DNA of 64,000 bases from Paraspadella gotoi (taxonomy: Eukaryota > Chaetognatha): contig CM119269.1 of NCBI GenBank assembly GCA_051294375.1, forward strand, positions 18,116,410 through 18,180,409, written 5' to 3'. The position numbers were made by a program, and so were the translations under genes. The notes beneath the pieces were generated by a model. The model was not told the origin of the DNA. It was given only the letters and a program-made list of their open reading frames with translations, and did no database searches. Shown here one piece after another: positions 1 through 12,708 of the stretch; the stretch's first letter is position 1; each line of letters begins with the position of its first letter.

Positions 1-125
1 CCTTTTAAGGAATGCCGATAAATTATTATATTTATAATAATAATTATATTTGTCTGTCAAATTTTGATTCACCATGGCACATCTACTACGAGATTCTCTC
101 ACTTTCAAATTTTTTTTTCTCACAG

Positions 126-2710
126 ATTTACAGTCTACAAACTCCATGTCCGCAAAGGGTCCGGCGACTCGTGGTTCGTCTTCCGTCGCTTTACCGACTT
201 TCGTCGGCTCAACGAAAAACTCGAACGCGACTTTCCTTCCGTTAAACTCACGCTACCGGCCAAGCGATGGTTCAACAAGTTCGATCATCGGTTCCTGCTG
301 CAGCGGCAGAGCGGGCTGCAGGTGAGTCGCTATTTGTAAACAAGATTGCTCGTCGGTTCCCGCTACTGGAGCAGAGCGTGCTACAGAGACGGCGGGGGCT
401 TGTTCGGATATTTTGTTCGGCAAAAAGTTCGCTGCAGTTGCAGAATTTGCTGCAGATTATGAGTTGCGTATCTGAGCTGCACCTATAAATAAGTTTTCTT
501 TCCAGGCCTTCGTCGACAACCTCATCGCCCACAAGGAGCTCGCCGCCTCGACGGCCGTGCGCGACTTCCTCTGCCTCGACGATCCTCCAGGTCCCCACGA
601 GAGTCTCGAGGAGAGCCGCGCCCTCTGCGAGGCCATGGAGGAGGAGGTGTTTGAGCTCAGGGAGCAGCTCAAGGCCAAGGACAAGCAGATCAGGATGTTG
701 AAGGAGGAGTTGGCGATGAGGGCCAATCAGAAACAAAGCTTCGCCGAGAGCTTTAGGTTCGTTAATTGGCTCCCTTTTTTGGCTGGATACTACAGGGTTG
801 GGACCCTATATCGAGACAAAACTTAACGTCCTGCTCTGTCTGAACGATATGAAACAAATCTGAAACAATAACAAATTTAAACAATTCCAGGGCGTTGTGG
901 ATGTTTTCAAATCATTTAGTCATTTTTATGCGCGCACCTTACATTGCATAGTATAAAAGCCATACTTGTTAATATTTTTCAGTGGTAGTTTCTGAATATG
1001 ATAGTGGTATCTTCAATTGACCTGATTTTAAGCTTTTCATCACTAATCAAACTTATTTAATTTTTTTTCAGTAAGTAAAACATTGTATTTTGACTTTCTT
1101 TTTTGCTATTTAAAATAGTTTAGAGATGAAACGAAAAAAAAACGTTGGAATAGCAATTTTATTTTGATTATTGTTTCGACTCTTAGTGGTAAGAGTAGAA
1201 ACATGTACAATAATAAAAATAAAATTGCTATTCCAACGTTTTTTTCGTTTCATCTCTAAAGTAAGTAAGACAAAATAGGCCTTAATCGTCGAATACTTTG
1301 TATTTCCTACCGTTTTGACCCTTTTATTATGCATTCAGAAATCTTACATGATTAACTTAATTATCTGATAATATCATTAATAATTTTTTTGATAAAAGTA
1401 AGTTTTAGTAATAATGAAACCAAAACAGTAACTTACCGAACCTTACCTGCTTACTTCAAATTATTTTAAACCAAAATGCAATGTACACCTTGCCAGAAGC
1501 ATTATTATACTATAAATGAGTATTTCCAAAAAATATTTTTAACTGTTATGTCTTGGAATGAGATTAAATAATAAGTTTTCCAACATTTTTCTTCCAAACC
1601 GCGTGGAGAAAATCGAGCAGTTGCCTTTGCTACATCAAAAAAGCAGTATATTAAAGAATTTCAAAAAGATTAAAATATCGTCTAAAAGCTAAGAGAGAGT
1701 ATTATACAAATATTAATTCAGATTTTAAAAATAATTAAGAATTTTAGAGTAACGATTTTTTAAATTTTGTTTCGATATATGGTCCCACCCCTGTAGATTG
1801 GCGTGGCTAATGAGGAGTTAGGAAACTTTAAATGGTGTTGATTACAACCGAGGCTTTGTAGGGGGTAATGATTTTGTGTCTTTAAAAGTATTTTTTTTTG
1901 TTTTTTTTTTAATAAATATTTTAATAGAGAGATTGGCAGATTGCGATGACATTATTGATAGCAAACTTTGTTTGATTCATTTATGTTTTGTTTAGTAACT
2001 CAAATTTATACTTTTGCATTCATATTGATTATTTCTTGAGTTACATACCTCCTACTCTCTCAAATTACTTTAATGATTAAAGGTTTTAAAGTCTATATAC
2101 ACGAGTTAGATTAAAACTGATCAATGTGTCTTATTTATCAGCGGCTTTTTCAATTACATAACATTATTCTTACTTCGTGATCTTACTCTTCTTAAGGTTG
2201 GACCCCGACCTCTCTTCTCGCTCCAACTTACTCACCTCTTCCCTGGCGACCTCATCCTCCACCTTGGGACTTCGGTCGCCGACTAACCGGTTCGCTCCGC
2301 GGCTGCAGAATGTGCCCTCTCCGTTGCGGCTTTCTGCCGCCAAACTTAACGGCGGCAGCTCCACCATTACCGGCCCTAGAACATACTTTCGATCGGAACA
2401 AACTTTATCCCGTCCTGACCGAAGGGACGTTGATTTTGTAGAGGAATCGCGCCCGAAGAGCAGCGCCGCTCGAACGACGATGTCGACGACGAAAATGACT
2501 TCGACGTCGACGTCAACGCCGACGACGCCTGAAGTGGCGGCGCTGGTTTTGACTTCGACATCGTCGTGTGAATCGGCGACGAGCGCTTTGGACGATGTCG
2601 GGACTGAGAAGGAACCGGCGGTGGAGACGGCGAGTGCGACAACAACAACGTCATCGAAAACCATTATGACAACATCGTTGAGATCCGTATTTGGCGGGCT
2701 TTTATCGTAA
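126..2710 (+). CDS. SNX16: Sorting nexin 16 (3' part; PX domain, coiled coil)
   Basis: Three exons, 126-321, 506-756 and 2197-2710, join in phase (acceptor cacag, donors CAGgtgagt and TTTAGgttcgt, acceptor cttaag). The first two encode a PX domain with the phosphoinositide-binding RRFTDF motif and KRWF segment, then the LCLDDPPGP linker and an acidic/basic coiled coil (EESRALCEAMEEEV...KDKQIRMLKEEL), an order typical of SNX16. The family binds PtdIns3P on endosomes and directs receptor traffic; that role is known for the family, not shown here. The last exon encodes a Ser/Thr-rich tail of about 170 residues, longer and less conserved than in vertebrate SNX16; its assignment rests on splice phase only. 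The 5' exons (N-terminus, start of PX) lie outside the window; exon 1 enters with one base of a split codon. About 319 residues are present. Confidence 0.82.
1119..1260. repeat. Hairpin-forming inverted repeat in SNX16 intron
   Basis: The two ends (starting tttagagatgaaacg and ending cgtttcatctctaaa) are reverse complements over about 60 bases per arm with a few mismatches and a centre of only a few bases. It lies in the second visible SNX16 intron. Size and near-complete self-complementarity suggest a small non-autonomous foldback/MITE-like element. The motif gtaagtaa lies just outside both ends (near 1070 and 1261). Confidence 0.6.
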
Positions 2711-3047
2711 CTTTTAACCGGATGCATCATCTGATTCTTTTATGAATGGTTAGTTCGACAGAAAGTCCCCACCTTTATCGTTGTTACGTAAACAATTGTT
2801 TACTAAACAATTTTTCAAGAGCTGTTAAGTGCTTAGTTTTTTTGATTCTGATACAACTCGTATTAACTTGAATATTTTTGTTTCTTTTAAAATTAGATTT
2901 AGCCTACACGAGTATTTCCATATTTCTGTATCAACCGATTCGCCATTTGTATTTAACGGTTTGTCTTGATTGCTTTACAATTTTCACCGAATTTGTTTTA
3001 TTTGATTGTAAGTTGAACTTTAAAAAAACTAATAACGAGCAAAGTTC

Positions 3048-3053
3048 AATAAA
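3048..3053 (+). promoter_or_regulatory. Candidate poly(A) signal for SNX16
   Basis: A canonical AATAAA occurs about 340 bases after the predicted SNX16 stop codon, on the coding strand, in AT-rich sequence. Other A-rich matches exist nearby, so this is a candidate only. Confidence 0.35.
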
Positions 3054-5454
3054 AAATGTTATTCCACGAAAGTCGTTCATGGATTAACAATTTAATTGCA
3101 AAAATTAAAAGCTAAATATTTTTAACATTGTTTTATGTTATTTGGCATTGTTAATGGTTTCATGTTAGCTATTTAATCATATTGATATCTTGCAATGTTT
3201 AGGTTATTATCCTTCGTGCTGATTGTTGACTGCTTCAATACTTCATTATTAGCGTTCAGATAAATGTTAAACTAATTGTTGCAAAGGTTTTCAGTCCTTT
3301 TAAATTTTAGGCGTCACTGAATTATTAATTGATAATCCGTATGTTTGTATGCAATGTTCTTTAAACTTAATCATCACATTGCTATTTATGATGGAAGAAA
3401 ATTCTTTTCTTCCTGATTGGCTATATAAACACTGAATTATATTTGCCGTGAATTGGCTAATAGGGTGAAGCGAGAAAAAGATTGAGCGAGCTAACAATAT
3501 TTTTTGGCTGCTTTTAGAAAAAAATTCAAACCCTTGAAAATTTTTTAGCATAACATCATCAGAAATGGAATTTTCTTCATAGTGAATGAGGAATTGATTA
3601 AATTAGTTGTTTTTCTTATTTTAAGAATAGATCCAGATTCGCTGCAAAAAATAAAAAAACTTTTGTAAAATATGTTATTTTAATGTTTAGGCCACGTAAA
3701 AAACCTTTCTTCATATAATAGTGATTATTATAGCGAGTAAAACTTCAGAAAATTTAAACTTTTTTCTATTTTTAACGTAGAAGACCTAAAAATTTGTAAT
3801 AACATATTTGATATTTTTTGCACTACTTTTTAAAACGAATCTGAATCTTTAATGAAAAAAGTTAAATTTATTATTTTATAAGGATATTATTAAATTTTTT
3901 ATGATTCTGTTGCACTAATAATATGAGCAAAAATATTTTTATTTCTTAATATTTATACTACTGCACGTATAATTATCATTGTTAACTTCCTCAAATCAAT
4001 TTTTTTGTTTCTGAAAGCTCCATCCTAATTGCTATAGCCAGTTAATTGTTCAACCTTATCAGAACAAGGAGAATTTTGACGATAGGGCCTTAAAGTGATT
4101 ATTAATGGTCCGACTTTAAATATTTTTTGTATGTTTTGTGCCTTTGTATTTTAAAGAGCAGAACGTTTTCCATGTTAAATAAAAATCTTTTTTTTATTTA
4201 ATTTTTTTTAAAAAGAAAACAGTAAGTAAGAAAACAACAATGAAAATTTCACGAGAGGAATCTTAAACCTTAGAAAGAGCAATTAGATTTTTGAATTTAA
4301 ATCAAGGGAAGAGATAAAAAAACATTGGGTAGAATTAGGTCCTTTGTCCCAGAAAGAAATTGTGATTTCTGACAATCCAAGCCTAGTCACTTTATTTTCA
4401 ATGAAATCGTTACACATAAAAACAAAAGATTAACAGGCGGAATTATTTTTGCTGTCTTAAAATCCAACAAGAGATTTATACAATTTAATTAAATTCCTAA
4501 CGAAAATAGGAATGCGATCGAATGAGCGCCGGTAATGAATGCCGAATCCTCTCAAAATCCCAGGAGATTCAATTTCGTAGTGATTCCTCAGTTTACTCTG
4601 CAAATAGCGCCGAGAACGATCAGTTTCAATAGAAGATTCAAGGGAAAAAAATAAAGATAAAAAAGGAAACGAAGCGAGAAAAGGCGGAGGACAAAAAAAA
4701 AAGTAAAATAAAACGTTTTTAAACGTAGATAAAAAAAAGCCCTTGTACAAGTAGATGAAACTTTTTTTTTTTGCAAATTTTTTTTCTACGAAACATCCCG
4801 AGTTTCGTCGATGTTCCCAAGGTCTCAATTTTTGTTTCATCATTCATCTTCTTTTCATTCTCAAAGTAGATGGTAGAGAATTATTAGACTGTCATTTTTG
4901 AATGTGATTTCCGCTGCCCCTGTCATAAAATGGCAAAAACAAGGAAAACAGTTCGTGACGATAACATTTATTGCCTTGGCTCTGGCATAAACCTTTCCCA
5001 CTAATTGATGAAAATTTGAAAAGGAAAAATACTTTAAATACTTAATCGCCGTCAATTTGACAAAAGATCATAACGCCCGAGGGACGAATGTGAAGAATGC
5101 CGAGAATGTCAGGCGAAGCAAGAATGTCAAACGAGGACGAGATTCTAGAACGGGAGTCATTTTCATTGACAGAGAGGGAGAGAGAAAAGAAGGACGGCGC
5201 CTCGCTTCCGAGGTTTGACGCCGACTCGAGAAGTTCTGGAGAGAGAAAAAAAAAGGAATTCATAAAGCGAGATCCTCTTTCCCTCCTAGTCGTTACAGGG
5301 TGATTGTTATCATTTGGGATTTAAAGATCTTTCCTTTTTTTTCGTATCGCTACATAAAGCATGAAAGTAAAATTTAAAAAAAAAGGTTTAAAAGTTTGAA
5401 AATGTAATGGAGAACGTAAGTTTTGAAGTAGTATTGTATTCTGGCGAAGTGTGA
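3054..5454. other. AT-rich stretch without a recognisable gene
   Basis: Mostly AT-rich, low-complexity sequence with frequent stops in all frames. A minus-strand open frame at 4457-4843 exists but has a Phe-rich composition and no family signature, so I do not call it. Confidence 0.6.
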
Positions 5455-5772
5455 GATGTCACAACCGCACAGCTACATTTTCCAACCGATTCAATCGTCG
5501 TTTGGCGAAGGATCTACTTCGCTTCTCCGCAGCATCCCAACAAAAATGCGGGGCACATCATCGATGCAGATGCCGAAGGTCGACGTCTTTTGTTTGACTT
5601 CGATCGATGGCGACTTTTTTTTTTAATTCGACACAAAGATCGATCGCGACTTTGGCTTCCCTCGGGTCGGAAATGTTCGAAAAACGAATTGACTCCCCGT
5701 CGAAGAATTACGCCGTCGACTTGGGCCAAATACCTTTCTTCACTTGTGACTAATTTTACCCCTCCCGCTTGA
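5455..5772 (+). CDS. Uncharacterised open frame, possible exon
   Basis: An open frame of about 105 codons follows the stop at 5452 and ends at a TGA at 5770-5772. It has a more protein-like composition than its surroundings, with segments such as FASPQHPNKNAGHIIDADAE followed by a basic, Arg-rich half. No family was recognised, no strong splice acceptor or start is evident, and no partner exon was found. It may be a single exon of an unseen gene or chance. Confidence 0.2.
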   Translation, partial: DVTTAQLHFPTDSIVVWRRIYFASPQHPNKNAGHIIDADAEGRRLLFDFDRWRLFFLIRHKDRSRLWLPSGRKCSKNELTPRRRITPSTWAKYLSSLVTNFTPPA

Positions 5773-6028
5773 ATTGAATTTATTAAAGGATTTTCTTGTT
5801 TTGTGCTATCTCTGACGAATATTCTCAGTTATTTTTTTAAGTTTTCCGTAAGTTTTCCGTAAGTTCTATAACTCATGGGTTCATTCATTCTTTTTTTCAT
5901 TCATTTATTCTTTCATGCATTTATTTAGTCATTCATTTAATCATTTAGTCATTCATTTATTCTTACTATCATTCAACTGATTATCCTCTCTTTATCAAAG
6001 GGCACGAAATCTTCTTCCTCTCAAGTTC

Positions 6029-6073
6029 TTGCTCTCTCTCTCTCTCCTCTCTCTCTCTCGTCTCTTCTCTCTA

Positions 6074-6126
<53 letters not shown>

Positions 6127-6328
6127 TCACCCCAATCGAAATATTTCCCGGTCCCAGGGACCAACTTTGTCCTTTAGTCCCTCACTCACCTCTCCCACAC
6201 CTCTGGGCCTCCTTTCCCCCTCGGGTCTCGCCCCCCACCCCCACCCTCGCGGGTTCTTTTTCTCATTTAGACTTTTTTCTCAGTGACGTCAGGAAAATTC
6301 AGTTCCCCCGCTTTTTCCCTTCATCAAT

Positions 6329-6415
<87 letters not shown>

Positions 6416-6532
6416 ACAGGAAACAAAGAAAGATTTAGATGCGCTCAAAGGAGAAACAGACGAAAAAAGGAAAAAAGAGAGAAGACAATGAGAGTAAGAA
6501 AGAGAGAGAGAGAGAGGAGAGAGAGAGGAGAG

Positions 6533-6612
<80 letters not shown>

Positions 6613-6789
6613 CAATCGAGGCCATTGGGTATCTTTTCATTTTCAAGTCTGGTTGTTGATCTTCAGATTTTCGCGATTTAAAGTCGTTTGATTATTTGTC
6701 GAAAAGAAGAGAAGAAGGGATGGAGAATCTTGAGAACGATTCGAGAGGAGAGAATCAATATCCCTCTCTCTCTCTCTCTCTCTCTCTCT

Positions 6790-6822
<33 letters not shown>
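6029..6822. repeat. Cluster of (CT)n and (GA)n microsatellites
   Basis: Long dinucleotide runs lie at about 6029-6121 (CT), 6329-6411 (GA), 6498-6611 (GA, interrupted) and 6763-6822 (CT). The run changes strand twice, so adjacent blocks are complementary and could pair. Ser/Leu or Arg/Glu open frames over them are repeat translations, not genes. Confidence 0.9.
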
Positions 6823-6824
<2 letters not shown>

Positions 6825-7948
6825 ATCCCGAGGGGGTGAGGGGGAAGAGCGGAATCCCGCCTGAAATTCTCCGGTGAAATCCTCCGGTGGAAGCGGCCAG
6901 TTCCAGGATGGAACTGAGTACCTCTCGTTGGCACAAGGTCTTTCAGCCACTTTTCCATGCGTTACAAAAACTTGGTTACAAAAATCATTTCATTTTCTTT
7001 CGAGTTTTTTTTTTCCCAAAAGTTTTCCCGCAATATTAAAATCAGATACATTTAATTTTAAAGGCTCAATATTTTAGACGTTTCAGTTTCGGATGTCAAG
7101 TAATCTGAAGCTGGGAAAAAATGTATTCAGTCGTCATAAATATTAACTAAATTTATATGTAAAACTACAACTCACCTTTTTTAAACCCCATATTTTCTCG
7201 ATTAACGCAAAAAAGCATAGTTATCACATACCTTTAGTCAACTTATATCTGCTATCGGAGCAACGGGCTGACAGATAATCCGAAACAAATTAATAGCGGG
7301 ATTGCTCCTAGAAATACAATGAAGCAAAGCTTCATAAGGAAATCAATGAGGCCTCAGGCGATCACACCCTCGCAGAAAATTCATATAAATCGTTTACAGT
7401 CCCTTGGTTTTTTTTTCTCAGGCTCTTTGACCCCTTTTTTAGGACGAGCGCCTCTAAATCGGGACCCAAAAATCTAATTCGCTAAAAATAAAAAAAATAA
7501 AAATAAAATCTGGACCCACCCAGAATTAATTGGAACTGAACCTCATATATTTCGGACCAGAAAAAGAGAGAATTTATTTGTTCTGGCAAGACGCGCGACC
7601 GCGTCCTTCGTTCGATCATTCTTTCGTTCGTTCTTTGGGTCGATTTTCTATCAATTAGTAAATTATTTTAATTATTATTAACCACACCTCAAAGTTGCTG
7701 TAACTTTGGACTTTCGACTCGTTGTTTGACGCGTTATCTTGTAGTGTGATTTACAGTGAGGTTTATTGGTTATTTAACTCGTGATCGAGTTCTTTTGTTT
7801 CTGATCTTCCGTCGCAGTAACGGGGAAAGCACCGGGGGTGTAGCAAGAGACGAGAGAGAGAGAGAAAGAGAGAAGAGAGAGAAGAGAAAAGAGAGAGAGA
7901 ATGACAGACATACAGATAGCTTTGTGCTTCGAATGAAATCATCTGCTC
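6823..7948. other. Stretch without a recognisable gene
   Basis: Mixed composition, with a short GC-richer block at about 6830-6960 and a small GA-rich stretch near 7850-7905. I see no exon with a family signature and no paired splice sites. Confidence 0.5.
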
Positions 7949-8635
7949 NNNNNNNNNNNNNNNNNNNNNNNNNNNNNNNNNNNNNNNNNNNNNNNNNNNN
8001 NNNNNNNNNNNNNNNNNNNNNNNNNNNNNNNNNNNNNNNNNNNNNNNNNNNNNNNNNNNNNNNNNNNNNNNNNNNNNNNNNNNNNNNNNNNNNNNNNNNN
8101 NNNNNNNNNNNNNNNNNNNNNNNNNNNNNNNNNNNNNNNNNNNNNNNNNNNNNNNNNNNNNNNNNNNNNNNNNNNNNNNNNNNNNNNNNNNNNNNNNNNN
8201 NNNNNNNNNNNNNNNNNNNNNNNNNNNNNNNNNNNNNNNNNNNNNNNNNNNNNNNNNNNNNNNNNNNNNNNNNNNNNNNNNNNNNNNNNNNNNNNNNNNN
8301 NNNNNNNNNNNNNNNNNNNNNNNNNNNNNNNNNNNNNNNNNNNNNNNNNNNNNNNNNNNNNNNNNNNNNNNNNNNNNNNNNNNNNNNNNNNNNNNNNNNN
8401 NNNNNNNNNNNNNNNNNNNNNNNNNNNNNNNNNNNNNNNNNNNNNNNNNNNNNNNNNNNNNNNNNNNNNNNNNNNNNNNNNNNNNNNNNNNNNNNNNNNN
8501 NNNNNNNNNNNNNNNNNNNNNNNNNNNNNNNNNNNNNNNNNNNNNNNNNNNNNNNNNNNNNNNNNNNNNNNNNNNNNNNNNNNNNNNNNNNNNNNNNNNN
8601 NNNNNNNNNNNNNNNNNNNNNNNNNNNNNNNNNNN
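7949..8635. other. Assembly gap (687 N)
   Basis: A run of N. Open frames crossing it are meaningless. GA-rich sequence lies on the left side. Confidence 1.
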
Positions 8636-8975
8636 CTCCTCGTCCCTCTCGAAATTCCCCGGATTACCCGCCGAAATTTGCCTAAAATTGAAGAACAACT
8701 TTAACCCATGTTTTCTGATTAATAATAATTTTTTTTATAAAGGATTAAGGGTAAAAATTTTTATGTATTTCATCGCGAAGATGACATTTTTAGTTTCGAA
8801 CTATTTTTACTTATATATATATATTTTATCATAATGTATTATATTAAGTTTATTATTTTTTCGTCCCAAATCCTCAAAAATATTCTTTGTAATCTGCTTA
8901 CATCATGTCGCGTTTAAAACTTTCATATTCCATATTTGCCGGCCGGTTTAGAAAGAGACTGAGAAAATGAGAGAC

Positions 8976-9410
8976 CTAGAGAAACAGAGAGAGAGAGAAA
9001 CTGAGAGAGAGAGAGAGAGAAAGAGAGTGAAAGAGAGAGAGAGATCATCTGTTTGTCTTAACCACTGCACCGAGTAAAAATGTTGGCTATGATTTTTAAT
9101 TTCTTTCCCATTCACCAACCGATCGGTGAGAAAAAAGAGGGAAAGAAGCGAGGGGGGGGACTCTCAGACTCAAAGAAGGAAAAATACCGGCGAGTTTAAC
9201 AAAAAAAAAAACTCCTTTTTATCTCAAGTAGAATTTATAAATATAAAACCTCTTACCTACCTGTTTATTATTATCCAAAAATTTAAATATAAATTGAATT
9301 CTTGGCAATTTAAAAAAAAGTACTTTTGGTACCTAAAATATCCCAGATATAGTATTTTTAATTAAGGTTTTTTTAAGTTGTCCCCTGATTGGAGGGAAGG
9401 AGAGAGAGAA

Positions 9411-9466
<56 letters not shown>

Positions 9467-10800
9467 CCCTGAAAATAATGAATGGAACAAGAGATGCGTT
9501 TCAAAGTTTCTTATCTCGCAACAGTTGAGATGGGCTTCTTTTTTTTCTGGATTTTTATTTTTCGCTTTTTTGGATGCTTAGGTGGTCGCCTCCCTGTTTT
9601 TTTGTTTTTTTCTGTTTCTTTCTCCGCCTGCTCTTTTGTTCTCTGTTTGTATTCCATAGATGTCGCCTCTCGACTGTTGTAATCCGTCGACCATTATCGG
9701 CCTTTCCCTCGGTGGTCATTCATGATTCGTACAACGTGACTAGTGACTACTGACCGGACTTTTCTTTTCGTTTTTTTTTGGTTTTTCTGTTATTGCCTAT
9801 CTGTCTATCGGTCTAACATAATCTCGTTTTTTTTCTTTAAATTTATATTCTAAAATTATTCAATCACACTGTTTGATAATTGATTTTTCAAAAAAGTTTT
9901 TAATGGTTCACCATTATCCTACTTTTTAAAAATAAACTCAAATTGAAGCAATTTTCCTTTTATATTTTACCTTCTAATAATTTTCCTGTACATCTCCTGA
10001 TCTGAGTGTGAAAGTGTTTCCATCGCGATGTGAATATAAAATCACAATGACGAGTCAAACAGGGGAAATTGGACGCGGGAGAAAATCGCGAATGCAAATT
10101 TTTTTCTCTCACTGACCTTAAAACGAGTTCAAATATTGGCTCGTATTTGGCGAAGTGGGTTTTTTAGCTCCTCCGCCGAAGCAGCCCCGAGCAGCAGCTA
10201 CGTAAATATCATTTTTTATAAAGAAAAAGTAGATTGAAAGAAAGAAAAAAAAGAATGAGAAAAAACATAGAAATAGATATGGAAAGAAGAAAGAAAGAAA
10301 AAAAGAAAGAAAGAAAGAAAGAAAGAAAGAGAAAAAAGCATAGAAATAAAAATGGAAAGAAAGAAGGACAGAAAGATAGATAGAACGAAAGATAGACAGA
10401 CAAATCGACAGACTGCTCAATTTGAAAAATTCAATTGTTGGTAAATCAAGGATATTTTTCTTACCATGCGAACGTTTAAAGTGCTCACTGACAAAAGAGT
10501 ATTAATAAACTTGATGCAATTTCACTTTAAACGGTTAATTAAAAGAAGAAAAATGAACAATGAAATGCATACCGATTTATTAATTGACACAAAAACGTTT
10601 AAAAAAAAAAATCGGAATAAATATTGAAAATACGTAAATAAACGGAAAATTAGCAAAGATTTCAAACCAAAATTATTTAATTCTATTTTGAATTAATAAA
10701 GTTTGTGCGAATCTTCCAATAAAGCAAAATTAAATCAGTGACAAAACAGAATTTAATGATCCGAGTCTTTATCAGTGAATCTCCTTTGATACCAATCAAA
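8976..10800. other. Non-genic stretch with GA and AAAG microsatellites
   Basis: GA runs at about 8976-9044 and 9400-9464, and an A/G-rich stretch with AAAG units at about 10220-10400. The remainder is AT-rich without recognisable exons. Contiguous sequence of the left contig probably ends near 10800, where the inverted copy starts. Confidence 0.6.
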
Positions 10801-10814
10801 TATTGATGGCCCAC

Positions 10815-11942
10815 CGTCACCTTCAGAAAATTCGCTGGAAAAAGAATCCCAGCCAGTCCTAGATTATAAAAATGATATTGAATTTATCCTTTCGTTTTGT
10901 TGTTTGTAAGTAAGATTAGGCTGGAAAAACGAAAATTGAGTTTTCTAGCAACGATTTGTTTTATTTATAAAGAACATGTTTTCGACTTGTAATTTCAAGT
11001 CTTCATCAGCATTTTTATCACATATTGATATCAATAATAATAAATTGCTATGTGAACTTAAAAATCCAACATATCGTTCATCCACCCCCAGCAGCCATTG
11101 GTGCCGGAGGCAAGTTATTTGCCTCCCAACCAAAAGTTCAGGGGTTGGGTGCTAGCCCCGTGGTTGCCTGAACAGTTAAGAGGATGGGAGCGCTTACAAC
11201 CCGCATGTAACACAGTGTTACAGCCTGATCCGAAGCTCAGGAATTGCTTATATTGAATGGTTCTGTCTCTAACACAACAATAATTACTAGCCTCTTCATT
11301 GCAATGAAGACTTGAAATTATAAGTCGAAACATGTTCATTGTTAAATAAAAACAATTGTTTTAGAAAACTCAATTTTCGTTTTTCCGCTAAAATTATATT
11401 ATAATTATCTATTATTCTCTATTTATGGTACAATTGATTCTTGATGTGTACTAGAGAATGACACAAACTTCGGTTTACCTTAACCCAGACATACACTTGC
11501 GAAGTGACGGACGCCGACGTTCCCAAATACATTCAAGAATCGAACGATGACACAGACAAACAAAACGTCTCTGCGTTCGAAAATTTTCGCGAGAGGGAGT
11601 CAGTCAGTTTGGAGAGAGGTGAGACAATTCGTTTTCAAGTGAGAACTGATTAAGAACCATTCTTTGGAGATGGTTCAATCTCGAATCAATAATTTGTTAA
11701 AATTGTTTGAACATTTTACCTCAATTACTTTTCGTCGCTTTTTCCAGGTCCGAGCGCCTCTCTAACAAATGCGCCGCGGAAGGATTTTGGGTGAAGGGTG
11801 AAAAATGGCGCAAATGTCCCTACGAGGGAAGCATTAATTGTTGCCTCACCTTCGACCAAATGGTCGGTAACCAAGTGCCACAGGATATCTGCGAAAACCC
11901 CATCAAAGTCTACGCGACCATGCAGAGGATCGCGGCTGATTA
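10815..11942 (+). pseudogene. Inverted, broken copy of lectin-gene exons 31-33
   Basis: On the plus strand, near 10815-10870, 11490-11625 and 11749-11942, lie damaged copies of the last three exons that occur intact on the minus strand at 26114-24933. Frameshifts interrupt each. It is part of the left palindrome arm and probably not a separate gene. Confidence 0.7.
10920..11388. mobile_element. Copy of the TIR element with internal tRNA-like sequence
   Basis: Left-arm counterpart of the element at 25483-25930, with terminal inverted repeats of about 90 bases (ending cgtttttccgc) around a SINE-like core. One end is damaged by indels. Confidence 0.55.
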
Positions 11943-12708
11943 AATCGGGGAGGGAGCGGTTGCGAAGAGAGTTCAGGGGCAAGAGGCGTCCTTTTGGCTG
12001 TTCTGTTTTTTGAAGCGACAAATCTTTTTTTTTAAAACAAATTATATCGACCTAAATTGTTTTTTTGTTTTTTTCAATGTTTTCACTAATTTTATTTTGC
12101 TTTAGAAGAGGAGCTGACATTGACATCCGCGGCCATTGTTTGTCAGAGTTTAGGATTACTGAGAATTCGATGAAAATAAACGTAACTAAAAAAAAGACGG
12201 AAATTTCAGCGTGTTTTTGTTGCCGGACTTCTCTCTCTCGCTGCTTAGGATTATTCATCATTTTTTGCTATCATTTTTCCATCATTTTTGCTATCAAGTT
12301 TATTAAAATTTCCGATAATTAAATTGGGCCATTATGTGATGTTCTAATTAGTCATAAATATCACATGTGTATCGAAAATAAACATCGGAAGGCACAAATC
12401 TAAATTTAGTCGGTAAGAAAAAAAATATTCTCCTACAGCATCCACTGTACAATTATTTTACAAATTAAAGGTGATATCATTAATATAATGTATTCATTTG
12501 TACTATACATATGGTACAAAAAATTATTGATTTAATGAAGGTACTATTGAAATTCAACACCGATTTTAAGCCCGAAACAAAAAGAAACAAAGAAAAAAAA
12601 ACAAAGAAACTAAAAAACAAAGCATTAATGTCAGAAAAAAACAAACAATTATACTAACGAATCGAACGAAATCAATCGACGACGACGAAGGAAGGAAGGA
12701 ATTTCACG

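Noticed and set aside
272-736. Minus-strand open frames across SNX16 exons, and 2170-2730 opposite the last exon.
   Set aside because: They are antisense shadows of the conserved PX and coiled-coil coding sequence on the plus strand.
4457-4843. A 128-codon minus-strand frame.
   Set aside because: Phe- and Ser-rich composition over AT-rich sequence, no domain and no conserved start.
6029-6691. Open frames rich in Ser-Leu or Arg-Glu over GA/CT runs (also at 18143-18568, 30737-31067, 50552-50921, 51340-51994).
   Set aside because: They are translations of dinucleotide repeats on either strand, without start context, splice sites or family signatures.
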